The notes: a model not told the origin generated them from the letters alone. DNA of 64,000 nucleotides from Oscillibacter valericigenes (GCF_021531315.1 NZ_JAFBIQ010000008.1:1-64000), one strand, 5' to 3'; shown: positions 35,043 to 43,885, counted from the first letter of the stretch. Made by a program: numbers and translations.

Positions 35043-36197
35043 TCAGAACGACAGCGCTTCCATGCGGTCGAAGGCAGCCTTTAACCGATGCATATCAACG
35101 GTGCAGGCGATACGAAAATGCCCCGCGCCGCTCACGCCGAAGGGTGTGCCGGGGCTGACCAGAAGGTGCGCCCTCTCCAGCAGAAGGGAGCAGAAGGTCT
35201 GCTCGTCCAGACCCGTCTTTTCCACACCGGGGAAGAGGTAGAAGGTCCCTTTCGGCCGCACAAGGCTGAGATAGGGGATTTTTTCGATGCGGTCCGCGGC
35301 GTAGAAAATGCGGTCGCGGTAGGCGGCGATGTACTTTTCCCGAATTTCCCTGCGCATGGCGAGGGCTTGAATGGCGGCGCGCTGGGAGATCGAGGGCGCA
35401 GAATAGATGAGCGCACCATTGATCGTATTCAGCACCGCTATAAGATCGGATTCGGCGATAATAACGCCCACGCGCCAGCCCGTCATCAAAAAATTTTTGG
35501 AAAAGCTGTTGAGCGTGATGGTGCGCTCGGCCATGTCGAGCAGCGTGCGCAGCGGGCGGAAGTCGCCCTCGTAGAGATAGGTGGTGTAGATCTCGTCGGC
35601 GGCGACGAGCAGGTCGTGCTCCCGCGCGACGCGCGCGAGCATTTCAAGCGTTTCCGCGCCGTAGGCCATGCCGGTTGGGTTCGTGGGATTGTTGAAAATG
35701 ATGGCCTTGGTGCGCGGCGTGACGGCCGCGCGCAGGCGCGCCTCGTCGATGGCATAGCCCTCGCCCGCATAGGTCGGCACCTCGACGCATACGCCGCCAG
35801 CCAGCTCGATCTGCGCGCGATACATGGGGAAATAGGGCGAAAAAACGATGACCTCGTCGCCGGGGTCGAGGATGGCGAGCATCACGAGCGCCATGCCGAG
35901 ACAGCTCGACGCGCTCACGAGCACCCGATCGCGCGCAAGGCTCTGACCGAAATCCTCCTCCCACGCGCGGCAGACCGCGCCAATCAGCTCGGGGTCGCCC
36001 TTGGGGTCGCCGTAGTGCGTGTGGCCGGCCCGCGCATCGCGGAAGGCGGCGCCGATGATGGCCTCGTCGGTGGTGAAATCGGTGTCGCCGATGCTCAGGT
36101 CGATGATGTCCTTGTACTTGGCGAGCGCCGCGGTGTCGAGCGACAGGCTCGCGCCGCCGCTGCCCTGAAACCGCTTGGCGATATAGCTGCGCTTCAT
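35043..36197 (-). CDS. Class I/II pyridoxal-phosphate aminotransferase
   Basis: 384 residues from the ATG at 36197 (AAGGAGG about 8 nt upstream). PLP Lys in TLNSFSKNFLMTGWRVG (about residue 233), Asn/Asp region FNNPTNPTGMAYGAE, and DEIYTTYLY. It is AspC/PatA-like; substrate not determinable. The larA reading frame runs through the first 554 nt of this gene, see the larA entry. Confidence 0.9.
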   Translation of the reverse strand: MKRSYIAKRFQGSGGASLSLDTAALAKYKDIIDLSIGDTDFTTDEAIIGAAFRDARAGHTHYGDPKGDPELIGAVCRAWEEDFGQSLARDRVLVSASSCLGMALVMLAILDPGDEVIVFSPYFPMYRAQIELAGGVCVEVPTYAGEGYAIDEARLRAAVTPRTKAIIFNNPTNPTGMAYGAETLEMLARVAREHDLLVAADEIYTTYLYEGDFRPLRTLLDMAERTITLNSFSKNFLMTGWRVGVIIAESDLIAVLNTINGALIYSAPSISQRAAIQALAMRREIREKYIAAYRDRIFYAADRIEKIPYLSLVRPKGTFYLFPGVEKTGLDEQTFCSLLLERAHLLVSPGTPFGVSGAGHFRIACTVDMHRLKAAFDRMEALSF

Positions 36198-37479
36198 GTC
36201 CGGAGACCTCCTTAATGTGCGGAATGACGGTCGAGCCGTTCGGAATAACATAGATGGATTTGCCCTCTAACTGCGCTGCGTCGAGCAGAGAGGATATATC
36301 GGAAAAAGCCTCAATACCCATCGGCGCGACCGACGACGGAGCAATGCTCGAATAGAGCAGGATGCGGTAGCGCTGCGCCTGCTCGCAGTTGAGGAAAAAG
36401 ATGTAGCCCGCGACGGTGAAGTGCTCGCGCAGCCGCCGCTCGATGGTGTCGGCGGCAAGGTCCTTGGCCCAGTCGAAATACTCGGCGGGGCCGCCGCCCT
36501 CGCGCGCCTCGATGAAGAGGATGAGCGTGCCGCCCAGCTTGAGGCCGGACTCCACATTGTCAATGGTCTTGGTGCCTTGATAGAGCGAGATGTCCTTCGG
36601 GAAGCCGCCGCAGCTCGTGATGACAACATCGGCCTTTTCGGGGATATCCACCCGATAGATGCGCTCCACCATGCGGCAGGCCGCCTCCCATGAGGAGAGG
36701 TAGTGACCCGAGAAGATGGCGGCGAGCTGCATCTGCGCGTTCATCACAAGACTGATGATGAAGAGGCTTTTCACCATGTCCGCCGCCTCGCACATATCCT
36801 CATGCAGCGGGTTGCCCTTGAGTATGCCGTTGCCGATGGCGGGATTGGAGCGCAGCGCCGCGGCATCAAGGGAGAAGGCGTGGTTGTGGAAGATGGTCTC
36901 GCGGCCGCTGATGCCCGGCAGGATGCTCTTGCGTCCGCCGCCGAAGCCCGCCATCACATGCTGCGTCACCGCGCCGAGACAGACCACAAGGTCGGCCTCC
37001 GCCGCCGTGCGGTTGATCTCGACCTTTGTGCCGTGCGGCGTGGTGCCGAGATAGACAAGGTCCTTCGCCTCACAGTCGTGGTTCTCGACCCTGACACGCT
37101 CGTAGACCGCGTCGGTCACGAGCGTGCGCAGCTCCTGCTCGTCGCCGCCGAGGTGTGTGCCGTTGGCGACGACGATGGTGATGTCCGCCTCGCGCACGCC
37201 GCAGCGCTCCATAAGATAGTCCACAAGGTGCGGGATCACAAGGTCCTGGCGCATCCAAAAGCGCGTCATGTCGCTCACGGCCAGCGCGACGGTGTCGCCG
37301 CCTCTGGCGCGCTCGCACAGCGGCGCGCTGTCGATCGGCGCGTCGAGCGAGGCCCACAGCGCCGCGCGAAGATCGGAAAGAGGGGCGACGGCGTTGCCGT
37401 GCAGCTCGCCGAGCACGGTTTTCTCGTCCAAGGGCAGCTCTACCGTGCCGTCGCCGTAGGGGAATGAATAGTTTTTCAT
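35644..37479 (-). CDS. larA: Lactate racemase family protein (LarA-like), with run-on C-terminus
   Basis: Start at the ATG 37479 (CGGAG upstream). Residues 1-427 are LarA-like, matching the family's usual length: VVANGTHLGG, TQHVMAGFGGGRKS (conserved His and Lys) and IFHNHAFSLD fit the active site built around the nickel-pincer cofactor. Homology ends near 36198 with VIPNGSTVIPHI. Instead of stopping, the frame stays open for 184 more codons across the aminotransferase gene, giving an Arg-, His- and Gly-rich tail that looks like an out-of-frame translation. The stop has probably been lost, or a frameshift near the end is present. Neighbour: aminotransferase. larB, larC and larE are not in the window. 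Confidence 0.82.
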   Translation of the reverse strand: MKNYSFPYGDGTVELPLDEKTVLGELHGNAVAPLSDLRAALWASLDAPIDSAPLCERARGGDTVALAVSDMTRFWMRQDLVIPHLVDYLMERCGVREADITIVVANGTHLGGDEQELRTLVTDAVYERVRVENHDCEAKDLVYLGTTPHGTKVEINRTAAEADLVVCLGAVTQHVMAGFGGGRKSILPGISGRETIFHNHAFSLDAAALRSNPAIGNGILKGNPLHEDMCEAADMVKSLFIISLVMNAQMQLAAIFSGHYLSSWEAACRMVERIYRVDIPEKADVVITSCGGFPKDISLYQGTKTIDNVESGLKLGGTLILFIEAREGGGPAEYFDWAKDLAADTIERRLREHFTVAGYIFFLNCEQAQRYRILLYSSIAPSSVAPMGIEAFSDISSLLDAAQLEGKSIYVIPNGSTVIPHIKEVSGHEAQLYRQAVSGQRRREPVARHRGARQVQGHHRPEHRRHRFHHRRGHHRRRLPRCAGRPHALRRPQGRPRADWRGLPRVGGGFRSEPCARSGARERVELSRHGARDARHPRPRRRGHRFFALFPHVSRADRAGWRRMRRGADLCGRGLCHRRGAPARGRHAAHQGHHFQQSHEPNRHGLRRGNA

Positions 37480-37658
37480 CAAATCACTCCGTGCTGAAAA
37501 TGAAATAATATGGCAGTATATGTCGAAATGGCACAAAAATCAAGAGTAAATATTCATAAATTTCAAAAGGGAGACGAGGGAAAATGGAGCAAACATTTCA
37601 AATGCGACTGCGGCGGAGACCGCAGGATATAGCATTTAGAAAAAATTCAAAATAGCTC

Positions 37659-37687
37659 TTGACAAGAGTGCGGGAATGGCTTAGTAT
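37659..37687 (+). promoter_or_regulatory. Promoter of sdpR-sdpI
   Basis: Perfect TTGACA (37659-37664), 17-nt spacer, TAGTAT (37682-37687). Confidence 0.68.
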
Positions 37688-37689
37688 CT

Positions 37690-37709
37690 ATTTAGAAAAG
37701 CATCTAAAT
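37690..37709. promoter_or_regulatory. Perfect inverted repeat, probable SdpR operator
   Basis: ATTTAGA-N6-TCTAAAT, lying just after the -10 where a bound repressor would block initiation. A lone half-site ATTTAGA occurs upstream of the -35 at 37634-37640. Autoregulation is inferred from family habit and position. Confidence 0.65.
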
Positions 37710-37730
37710 GCTTTGAGAGGGGTGAACGGC

Positions 37731-38003
37731 GTGGGCCTGAGCGAGACGATGAAGGCGCTGGGCGATCCGGTGCGGCGAGAGATTTTGAACCTGCTCAAGG
37801 GCGGGCGCATGACGGCGGGCGACATCGCGGGCCGCTTTGAGATGACGGCGGCGACGGTCTCCTACCACCTCTCGCAGCTCAAAAAGGCGGGACTTATTTA
37901 TGAAAGCCGCGAGAAGAACTATATCTATTACAGCCTCAACGCCTCCGTTTTGGAGGAGGTGCTGCTGTGGTTACAGGATTTGAGGGGGGAGAGGGAACCA
38001 TGA
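37731..38003 (+). CDS. sdpR: ArsR/SdpR-family transcriptional regulator
   Basis: 90 residues from the GTG at 37731, chosen because GAGAGGGG is 8 nt upstream and the protein then starts in the family style (M)GLSETMKALGDPVRREIL. A winged helix-turn-helix follows, with the recognition helix in MTAATVSYHLSQLKKAGL and a wing at REKNYIYYSLN. SdpR family members repress their own operon with the membrane protein SdpI. The stop overlaps the sdpI start (ATGA). Confidence 0.88.
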   Translation: MGLSETMKALGDPVRREILNLLKGGRMTAGDIAGRFEMTAATVSYHLSQLKKAGLIYESREKNYIYYSLNASVLEEVLLWLQDLRGEREP

Positions 38004-38656
38004 AGATAAACAAAAAAGAACTGCTGCTGACCTCGCTGGTCTGCCTGCTGCCGCTGCTTGCGGGCGCGGCGCTCTACCCGCGCTTGCCCGAAACGATGGC
38101 GACGCATTGGGGGATCGATGGAACGGCAAACGGCTGGTCGTCGCGCGCCGCCACGGTGTTCGGCTTGCCGCTGTTTATCCTGGCGCTGCATCTCGTCTGC
38201 TTTTACGCCGAGAGCCACGGGACAAACAGAAATATGAATCCCGCGCTGCGGACGGTGCTGCTGTGGTTCTGCCCCGCAGTGTCGCTGCTCGGCGGTGCGC
38301 TCACGCTCGGCACGGGACTGGGCTATGAAATGCACATCAGCACCGTGGTGCCGGTGTTCATGGGGCTGCTGTTCCTGATCCTTGGCAACTACCTGCCGAA
38401 GATCCGGAGGAACCTCACCGTGGGTATCAAGCTGCCGTGGACGCTTGCGAGCGAGGAGAACTGGAGCCGCACGCATCGCATCGCGGGATTTCTGTGGGTG
38501 CTTGCGGGGCTGGTGACGCTTGCCGTCACACTGCTCGGCGCGTGGTCGTCCGGCCTGTTCTTCGCGCTGCTTGTGCTGACGGCGGGCATCCCCACGCTCT
38601 ATTCCTATTGCTATTACCGCCGCCACGAAAGGGAGGACAAGGATGGAAACGATTAA
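38000..38656 (+). CDS. sdpI: SdpI/DUF1648-family membrane protein
   Basis: 218 residues, six predicted membrane helices. N-terminal DUF1648 motif LPETMATHWGIDGTANGWSSR (about residue 29), later SdpI motif GNYLPKIRRNLTVGIKLPWTLASEENWSRTHR. In Bacillus, SdpI gives immunity to the SdpC toxin and sequesters SdpR. No SdpC-like toxin is visible here. 4-nt overlap with sdpR. Confidence 0.88.
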   Translation: MKINKKELLLTSLVCLLPLLAGAALYPRLPETMATHWGIDGTANGWSSRAATVFGLPLFILALHLVCFYAESHGTNRNMNPALRTVLLWFCPAVSLLGGALTLGTGLGYEMHISTVVPVFMGLLFLILGNYLPKIRRNLTVGIKLPWTLASEENWSRTHRIAGFLWVLAGLVTLAVTLLGAWSSGLFFALLVLTAGIPTLYSYCYYRRHEREDKDGND

Positions 38657-38858
38657 GCCGGGACGCTACCGCCACTTCAAGGGCAACGAATATGAGGCCG
38701 TCGGCCTTGCAAAGCACAGCGAAACGCTGGAGGAGCTGGTCGTCTACCGCGCGCTCTACGGCGAGCGCGGGCTGTGGGTGCGCCCCGCCGCGATGTGGAA
38801 CGAGACCGTTGAGCGCGACGGCGTGACCTGCCGCCGCTTTACCTATCTGGGCGAATGA
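38643..38858 (+). CDS. DUF1653 domain-containing protein
   Basis: 71 residues: IKPGRYRHFKGNEYEAVGLAKHSETLEELVVYRALYGERGLWVRP is the DUF1653 pattern. Beta-rich, function unknown. It starts inside the last codons of sdpI (14-nt overlap) and overlaps the next gene at ATGA, so translation is coupled. Confidence 0.85.
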   Translation: METIKPGRYRHFKGNEYEAVGLAKHSETLEELVVYRALYGERGLWVRPAAMWNETVERDGVTCRRFTYLGE

Positions 38859-39370
38859 CGGACTACACGCTTATCCGCTCGCGGCGGCGGACGCTCTCGA
38901 TGGAATTGAAGCGCGACGGCACGCTCGTCGTCCGTGCGCCGCTGCGCCTGAGCGCGGAGAAGATCGAAGCCTTTGTCGCCGCGCATGAGGACTGGCTCGC
39001 GCGCGCCCGCGCGCGGCAGGCTGTGCGCCTTGCCGCGCACCCTGAGCCGACGGAGGCCGAGCGCGAGGCGCTCATTGCAAAAGCTGAGACGGAGCTGCCC
39101 GCGCGCGTGGCGTACTGGAGCCGCATGACGGGCCTCACGCCGACCGGCGTGAGGATCACGGGCGCGCGGACGCGCTTCGGGAGCTGCAGCAGTAAAAACA
39201 GCCTCTGCTTTTCGTGGCGGCTGATGCAGTATCCCGACGCGGCCATCGACCTTGTGGTGGTACATGAGCTGTGCCATATCGCCCACCGTGACCATGGCGC
39301 GGGCTTTTACGCCCTGCTCGGCAGCATTCTGCCCGATTACCGCGAACGCATGAAGCTGCTGAAAGAATAA
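38855..39370 (+). CDS. YgjP-like (DUF45) M48-type metallopeptidase
   Basis: 171 residues. HELCHIAHRDHG (about residue 137) is the zinc motif; TRFGSCSSKNSLCFSWRLMQYP before it is the DUF45 signature. It is likely a small cytoplasmic zinc peptidase or related enzyme with unknown substrate. 4-nt overlap with DUF1653; last gene of the sdp unit. Confidence 0.88.
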   Translation: MTDYTLIRSRRRTLSMELKRDGTLVVRAPLRLSAEKIEAFVAAHEDWLARARARQAVRLAAHPEPTEAEREALIAKAETELPARVAYWSRMTGLTPTGVRITGARTRFGSCSSKNSLCFSWRLMQYPDAAIDLVVVHELCHIAHRDHGAGFYALLGSILPDYRERMKLLKE

Positions 39371-39406
39371 AGAGGTTGGAAAGCCGAAGGGCTTTCCAAC
39401 CTCTTT
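39369..39406. terminator. Bidirectional hairpin terminator
   Basis: A perfect 17-bp stem with GAAG loop between convergent genes, ending in T4. Confidence 0.9.
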
Positions 39407-39427
39407 TCCTCTCTTGTATGCGGTGTG

Positions 39428-40108
39428 TCAGTCGTCCTCAAGGAGACGAAGGCCCGCCGTATCGGAAACGGGCAGGGTGAAGCAGACGGACTTCGCCTTG
39501 CTCTCCATGCCCGCTTTGCACATGATGGCGGACATGATGGCGTTGCGCTGCTCACGGTGGACGACGATGTAGATCATTTCCTTCTCGGCGGCGAGGGAGA
39601 TGCCGAGGAACTTCTCCGCACCCTCCATGCCGGTGCCTTTGGCGTGAATGACCGTGCCGCCCGCCGCGCCCGCGCCGCGCGCCGCATCCATGATGAGGTC
39701 GCTGTATCCGTGGTTGGCGACGACGATCAAAAGCTCATAATTGGTGTCCTTCATGGTGGATTCCTCCCCCTTCTGATAATTCTGATGCTCGGTCAAAAAT
39801 TGCAGCTCGCGCCGCCCACCGACCGAGCTGAGCGGGACGATGAAGGCGATGCCCGTGCCGGGGACATCGATCCGCAGCTCGCGGCGCAGGCCGCGGCGCA
39901 GCTCCTCCCACTTTTCGCCTGTGACGAAGCTCATGAAGACGCATTTGTCGCTGCGCTCTAAGCCGAGGTAATTGAGCATATCGCTGCTCGCCGTGCCAAG
40001 GGCGAGCGAGATGAGCTGTACGGGGACCTGCCGCTCGCGGTAGAACGAGAGAAAGGCTGTGAGCTTGCTGCGCTCGACGATGGTGACCATCAGATAGAGT
40101 TCACTCAT
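39428..40108 (-). CDS. Tandem PII-like signalling protein
   Basis: 226 residues in two ferredoxin-like PII halves. The second half (from about residue 118) carries a PII-type segment GGTVIHAKGTG (T-loop base/nucleotide site) and ends in a long beta region. The first half is more divergent. It lies 12 nt downstream of the DUF1538 gene. By analogy with GlnK-AmtB, a nucleotide-sensing control of that membrane protein is inferred; ligands are unknown. Confidence 0.78.
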   Translation of the reverse strand: MSELYLMVTIVERSKLTAFLSFYRERQVPVQLISLALGTASSDMLNYLGLERSDKCVFMSFVTGEKWEELRRGLRRELRIDVPGTGIAFIVPLSSVGGRRELQFLTEHQNYQKGEESTMKDTNYELLIVVANHGYSDLIMDAARGAGAAGGTVIHAKGTGMEGAEKFLGISLAAEKEMIYIVVHREQRNAIMSAIMCKAGMESKAKSVCFTLPVSDTAGLRLLEDD

Positions 40109-40120
40109 ATACTACCCTCC

Positions 40121-41650
40121 TTACAGGTCGATGATGGCGAGGTCGTCCGAGGCGAGGACGCTGCCGGAGAACGACGGAGCGGGAGCCGCCGCGCCGCGCT
40201 TTGTGCGCAGGCGGTAAATGAGGCCAAGCCCCTGAATGGTGAGCAGCGGCGTCATGGCGACCATGGCGACCACGCCGAAGGCGTCGGTGACGATGCTGCC
40301 GCCGACCGCCGAGCATGCGCCCATCGCAAAGGGCAGCAGGAAGGTCGTCGCCATCGGGCCGGAGGCGACGCCGCCGGAGTCGAAGGCGATGGCGGTGAAG
40401 AGCTTGGGGACGAAGAACGAGAGCGCGATGGCGAGCGCGTAGCCCGGCACGAGCAGATAGAAAATGGAGATGCCGGTGAGCACGCGGAGCATCGCAAGGC
40501 CGACCGACACGGCAACGCCGATGGAGAGCGAGTGCTTCATCGCACTGCCGGGGATCGCGCCGTCGGTCAGCTCCTCGACCTGACGCATGAGGACATAGAC
40601 CGCGGGCTCGGCCATGACGATGAAGTAGCCGATGAGCATACCGATGGGGATGAGGATCCAGTTATAGCGCAGCCCCGCGATGACGCTGCCGAGGTAGTTG
40701 CCCGCGGGCATGAAGCCGACATTCACGCCGGTGAGGAAGATGACGAGGCCGAAATAGGTGTAGGCAAGTCCTACGCCGATGCGGATGAGCTGCTTGCGCT
40801 CAAGGCGCAGGGAGACGAGGTTGAAAACGCCGAAGAAGGCCGCGATGGGGAGGAGCGAGATGGCGATCTCCTTAAAATAGGTCGGGAAGGCGACGAAGAA
40901 GAGCTGCCAGAGCGCGGCGGTGTCGCCGATCTCGGGGATGACGACGGGGGTGTAGCTGCCGCCGTCCGGTCGGAAGATGAGCCCGAGGAGCATCACCGCG
41001 AGGATGGGCCCGATGGAGCAGAGCGCGACGAGGCCAAAGCTGTCGTTCGCGCTGTGCTTATCGCTTCGGATGGCGGAGACGCCGACGCCCATCGCCATGA
41101 TGAACGGCACGGTCATGGGTCCCGTGGTCACGCCGCCGGAGTCGAAGGCGACGGCGAGAAAATCGCGCGGCACGAACATCGCCAGAACGAAAACGATGAT
41201 GTAAAAGCCCACCAGCAGCGTGTTGAGCGGCACAGAGAGGAGCATACGCAGCATGGCGAAGCAGAGGAACAATCCCACGCCGATGGCGACGGTGAGAATG
41301 AGGATGCGGTTCGGCACCGCCTGCACCTGATTGGCCAGCACCTGAAGGTCCGGCTCGGAGATGGTGATGAGAAAGCCCAGCAGGAAGCCGAGCGTGAGCA
41401 TGATGCCGACCCTGCGCGTTTTTGTGATGCACGCGCCCACGCGCTCGCCCATCGGCGACATGGCCAGCTCCGCGCCGAGGGAGAAGAACATCATGCCCAC
41501 CACCAGCAGCACCGCGCCAAAGAGAAACGCCATCAGCACGCTCGTCGGAAGGGGGGCGATGGTAAAGCTCAGCACGAGCACGATGGCGAGAATGGGCAGC
41601 ACCGCGGCAAGCGATTCCTGCATTTTTTCGTTGAGTTTGCTGCGATACAA
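40121..41650 (-). CDS. DUF1538 multi-pass membrane protein
   Basis: 509 residues from a TTG at 41650, chosen because AAGGAG is 8 nt upstream. Two tandem DUF1538 halves, each with the same signature AFDSGGVxxGPM (about residues 185 and 430) and around six helices. The duplication and the membrane topology suggest a transporter; no substrate can be assigned. Operon with the PII-like protein. Confidence 0.85.
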   Translation of the reverse strand: MYRSKLNEKMQESLAAVLPILAIVLVLSFTIAPLPTSVLMAFLFGAVLLVVGMMFFSLGAELAMSPMGERVGACITKTRRVGIMLTLGFLLGFLITISEPDLQVLANQVQAVPNRILILTVAIGVGLFLCFAMLRMLLSVPLNTLLVGFYIIVFVLAMFVPRDFLAVAFDSGGVTTGPMTVPFIMAMGVGVSAIRSDKHSANDSFGLVALCSIGPILAVMLLGLIFRPDGGSYTPVVIPEIGDTAALWQLFFVAFPTYFKEIAISLLPIAAFFGVFNLVSLRLERKQLIRIGVGLAYTYFGLVIFLTGVNVGFMPAGNYLGSVIAGLRYNWILIPIGMLIGYFIVMAEPAVYVLMRQVEELTDGAIPGSAMKHSLSIGVAVSVGLAMLRVLTGISIFYLLVPGYALAIALSFFVPKLFTAIAFDSGGVASGPMATTFLLPFAMGACSAVGGSIVTDAFGVVAMVAMTPLLTIQGLGLIYRLRTKRGAAAPAPSFSGSVLASDDLAIIDL

Positions 41651-41750
41651 GGTAAAAGCTCCTTTCCCGAAGTGTATTATGACTACTATACTACATGATA
41701 CCATAGAAAGATGTTACGATAGTGTTAAGATTGCTCTGCGGAAATTCCTC

Positions 41751-41779
41751 TTGTTATTCTGCGATACATCGTATATAAT
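41751..41779 (+). promoter_or_regulatory. Promoter of the Asp23-FakA operon
   Basis: TTGTTA (41751-41756), 17-nt spacer, perfect TATAAT (41774-41779). Confidence 0.75.
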
Positions 41780-41845
41780 ACCATTGATTACGCAGCAAAG
41801 GAATTGATTTTCCAGAACGCAGCTTTGCAGAAAGGATGCGCGAAC

Positions 41846-42196
41846 ATGATAGAACTGAAAAACGAAAAGGGCGGCATCTTCGTGAGCGACACGGCACTTT
41901 CCGGCATCACCGGCGCGGCGGCCACAAGCTGCTTCGGCGTGAAGGGCATGGCCTACCGCTCGATGACGGACGGCATCGTCCACCTGCTGCGCCGCGAGGC
42001 GATGAGCAAGGGCGTCCATATCACCCAGCACGAGGGCAATGAGATCTCCATCGAGCTGCACATCATTGTGGAGCACGGTGTGAACATCGCGGCGGTCTGC
42101 CAGGCCATCATCGGGCAGGTGCGCTACCTTGTCACCGAGAATACCGGCGCGGCTGTGCGCGATGTGAATGTCTGCGTGGACAGCATGACCATGTAA
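41846..42196 (+). CDS. Asp23/Gls24 family protein
   Basis: 116 residues from the ATG at 41846 (AAAGGA upstream). Asp23 fold: KGGIFVSDTALSGITGAAATSCFGVKGMA, then ISIELHIIVEHGVNIAAVCQAIIGQVRYLVTENTG. These proteins sit upstream of DAK2-type FakA in most Firmicutes. Role unclear, linked to envelope stress in some species. Confidence 0.92.
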   Translation: MIELKNEKGGIFVSDTALSGITGAAATSCFGVKGMAYRSMTDGIVHLLRREAMSKGVHITQHEGNEISIELHIIVEHGVNIAAVCQAIIGQVRYLVTENTGAAVRDVNVCVDSMTM

Positions 42197-42212
42197 AGGA
42201 GGAGCCTTTTCT

Positions 42213-43874
42213 ATGCACGATACCATTACCGGCCCTGTTTTCCAGGAGATGCTGCTCTTCGGCGCGGCCTCCATCGCAAGAGAAAAGCAGGGGATCAACG
42301 ACCTCAATGTCTTCCCCGTGCCGGACGGCGACACGGGCACCAATATGAGCCTGACCATGAGCACCGCGGCGCAGGAGCTTGAAAAGCGCAGCCCCGCGAC
42401 GGTGGAGCTGGCCTCGTCTATCACCGCCAGCGCTCTGCTGCGCGGCGCGCGCGGCAACTCCGGCGTCATCCTCTCGCTGCTCTTCCGTGGCATCTCCAAG
42501 GGGCTCAAGGGCTGCGTCACTGCGGACGGCTGCGCCTTTGCCGCCGCCATGCAGGAGGGTGTGGGCGTGGCCTACAACGCGGTCATGAAGCCCGCCGAGG
42601 GCACGATCCTCACCGTTTCCCGCCTTGCCGCCGACCGCGCGATGGAGGCGAGCGCCGAGAAAAACAGCGTGGAGTATGTGCTCGAGCAGGCCATCGCTCA
42701 GGGCGAGGAAACGCTGAAGGAGACCGTCAACATGAACCCCGTGCTCAAGAAAGCCGGCGTTGTGGACGCGGGCGGCAAGGGCTATCTCGTCATCCTCAAG
42801 GGGATGCTCGCCGCGCTGCGCGGCGAGGCCAGACCGGAGCTCGAGCCGGAGAGCGCGGCGCGCGACAAGGCGGACTTCGCCGCCATCGGCGACGAGGACA
42901 TCACCTTTGCCTTTGATACCGTCTTTATCGTCCGACGCATTGACGATCGCTCCATCGAGCCGTTCCGCGAGTTTTTGAACGGCATCGGCGACAGCCTCGT
43001 CATCGGCGAGGACGACGAGGCATTCAAGGTCCATGTTCACACCGACACCCCGGGCGTCGCGCTGACCGAGGCGCAGCGCTACGGTACGCTCGAGCTTGCC
43101 AAGATCGAAAATATGCGCACGCAGGCCGAGGATCTCGCCGCGGGGCGCAAGGCACAGAGCACGGACGATCTGGAGGAGGACGACGGGCAGGACGCTCCTG
43201 CGGAGCAGGAGCTCAAGCCCTTCGGTTACCTCGCCGTGTGCGCGGGCGACGGCCTTGCCGCCGTATTCAGCGACCTCGGCGTGGACGGCATCGTGAGCGG
43301 CGGGCAGACCATGAACCCCTCCACCGAGAGCATCCTGACCGAGATCGAGAAGATCGCGGCGGAGACGGTTTTTGTCCTGCCGAACAACAAGAACATCGTC
43401 ATGGCGGCGCAGCAGTGCGTGGGCCTGAGCGAGAAGAAGGTCGTCGTCATCCCGACAGCGACCGTGCCGCAGGGCATCGGCGCGATGATGGCGGTCGATC
43501 CCGACGAGACGGACGAGGCGGCCATCGAGCAGGCGATGAACGCCGCGGCCTCCGCCGTCACCACGGCGCAGATCACCTACGCCGCGCGCAACAGCGAGTT
43601 TGACGGCTTTGCCATCCGCGAGGGCGACTATCTGGCGCTGCTGGAGGGCAAGCTCTTCGACACGGACACCGACCTCGACGCGGTGCTGGAAAAGCTCGCG
43701 GGCGAGGCGAAGAGCCGCGGCGCGGAGTTCGTGAACCTCTTCTACGGCCTTGATGTGAGCGAGGAGGACGCGCAGAAGGCCGGCGAGCTGTTCGGCAAGC
43801 TCTGTCCGAATGCGGAGGTCAATGTGATCAGCGGCGGCCAGCCGGTGTATTACTACATCATTTCGATGGAATAA
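42213..43874 (+). CDS. fakA: Fatty acid kinase catalytic subunit (DAK2 domain, FakA/YloV)
   Basis: 553 residues. N-terminal DAK2 domain with the nucleotide/metal motif NVFPVPDGDTGTNMSL (about residue 30) and LLRGARGNSGVILS; middle linker with acidic stretch; C-terminal DegV-like part (VSGGQTMNPSTESIL, LPNNKNIVMAA). It phosphorylates fatty acids carried by FakB/DegV proteins, one of which is at 14839-15672, for PlsX/PlsY acylation. Confidence 0.93.
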   Translation: MHDTITGPVFQEMLLFGAASIAREKQGINDLNVFPVPDGDTGTNMSLTMSTAAQELEKRSPATVELASSITASALLRGARGNSGVILSLLFRGISKGLKGCVTADGCAFAAAMQEGVGVAYNAVMKPAEGTILTVSRLAADRAMEASAEKNSVEYVLEQAIAQGEETLKETVNMNPVLKKAGVVDAGGKGYLVILKGMLAALRGEARPELEPESAARDKADFAAIGDEDITFAFDTVFIVRRIDDRSIEPFREFLNGIGDSLVIGEDDEAFKVHVHTDTPGVALTEAQRYGTLELAKIENMRTQAEDLAAGRKAQSTDDLEEDDGQDAPAEQELKPFGYLAVCAGDGLAAVFSDLGVDGIVSGGQTMNPSTESILTEIEKIAAETVFVLPNNKNIVMAAQQCVGLSEKKVVVIPTATVPQGIGAMMAVDPDETDEAAIEQAMNAAASAVTTAQITYAARNSEFDGFAIREGDYLALLEGKLFDTDTDLDAVLEKLAGEAKSRGAEFVNLFYGLDVSEEDAQKAGELFGKLCPNAEVNVISGGQPVYYYIISME

Positions 43875-43885
43875 GAGAAAAAGCG

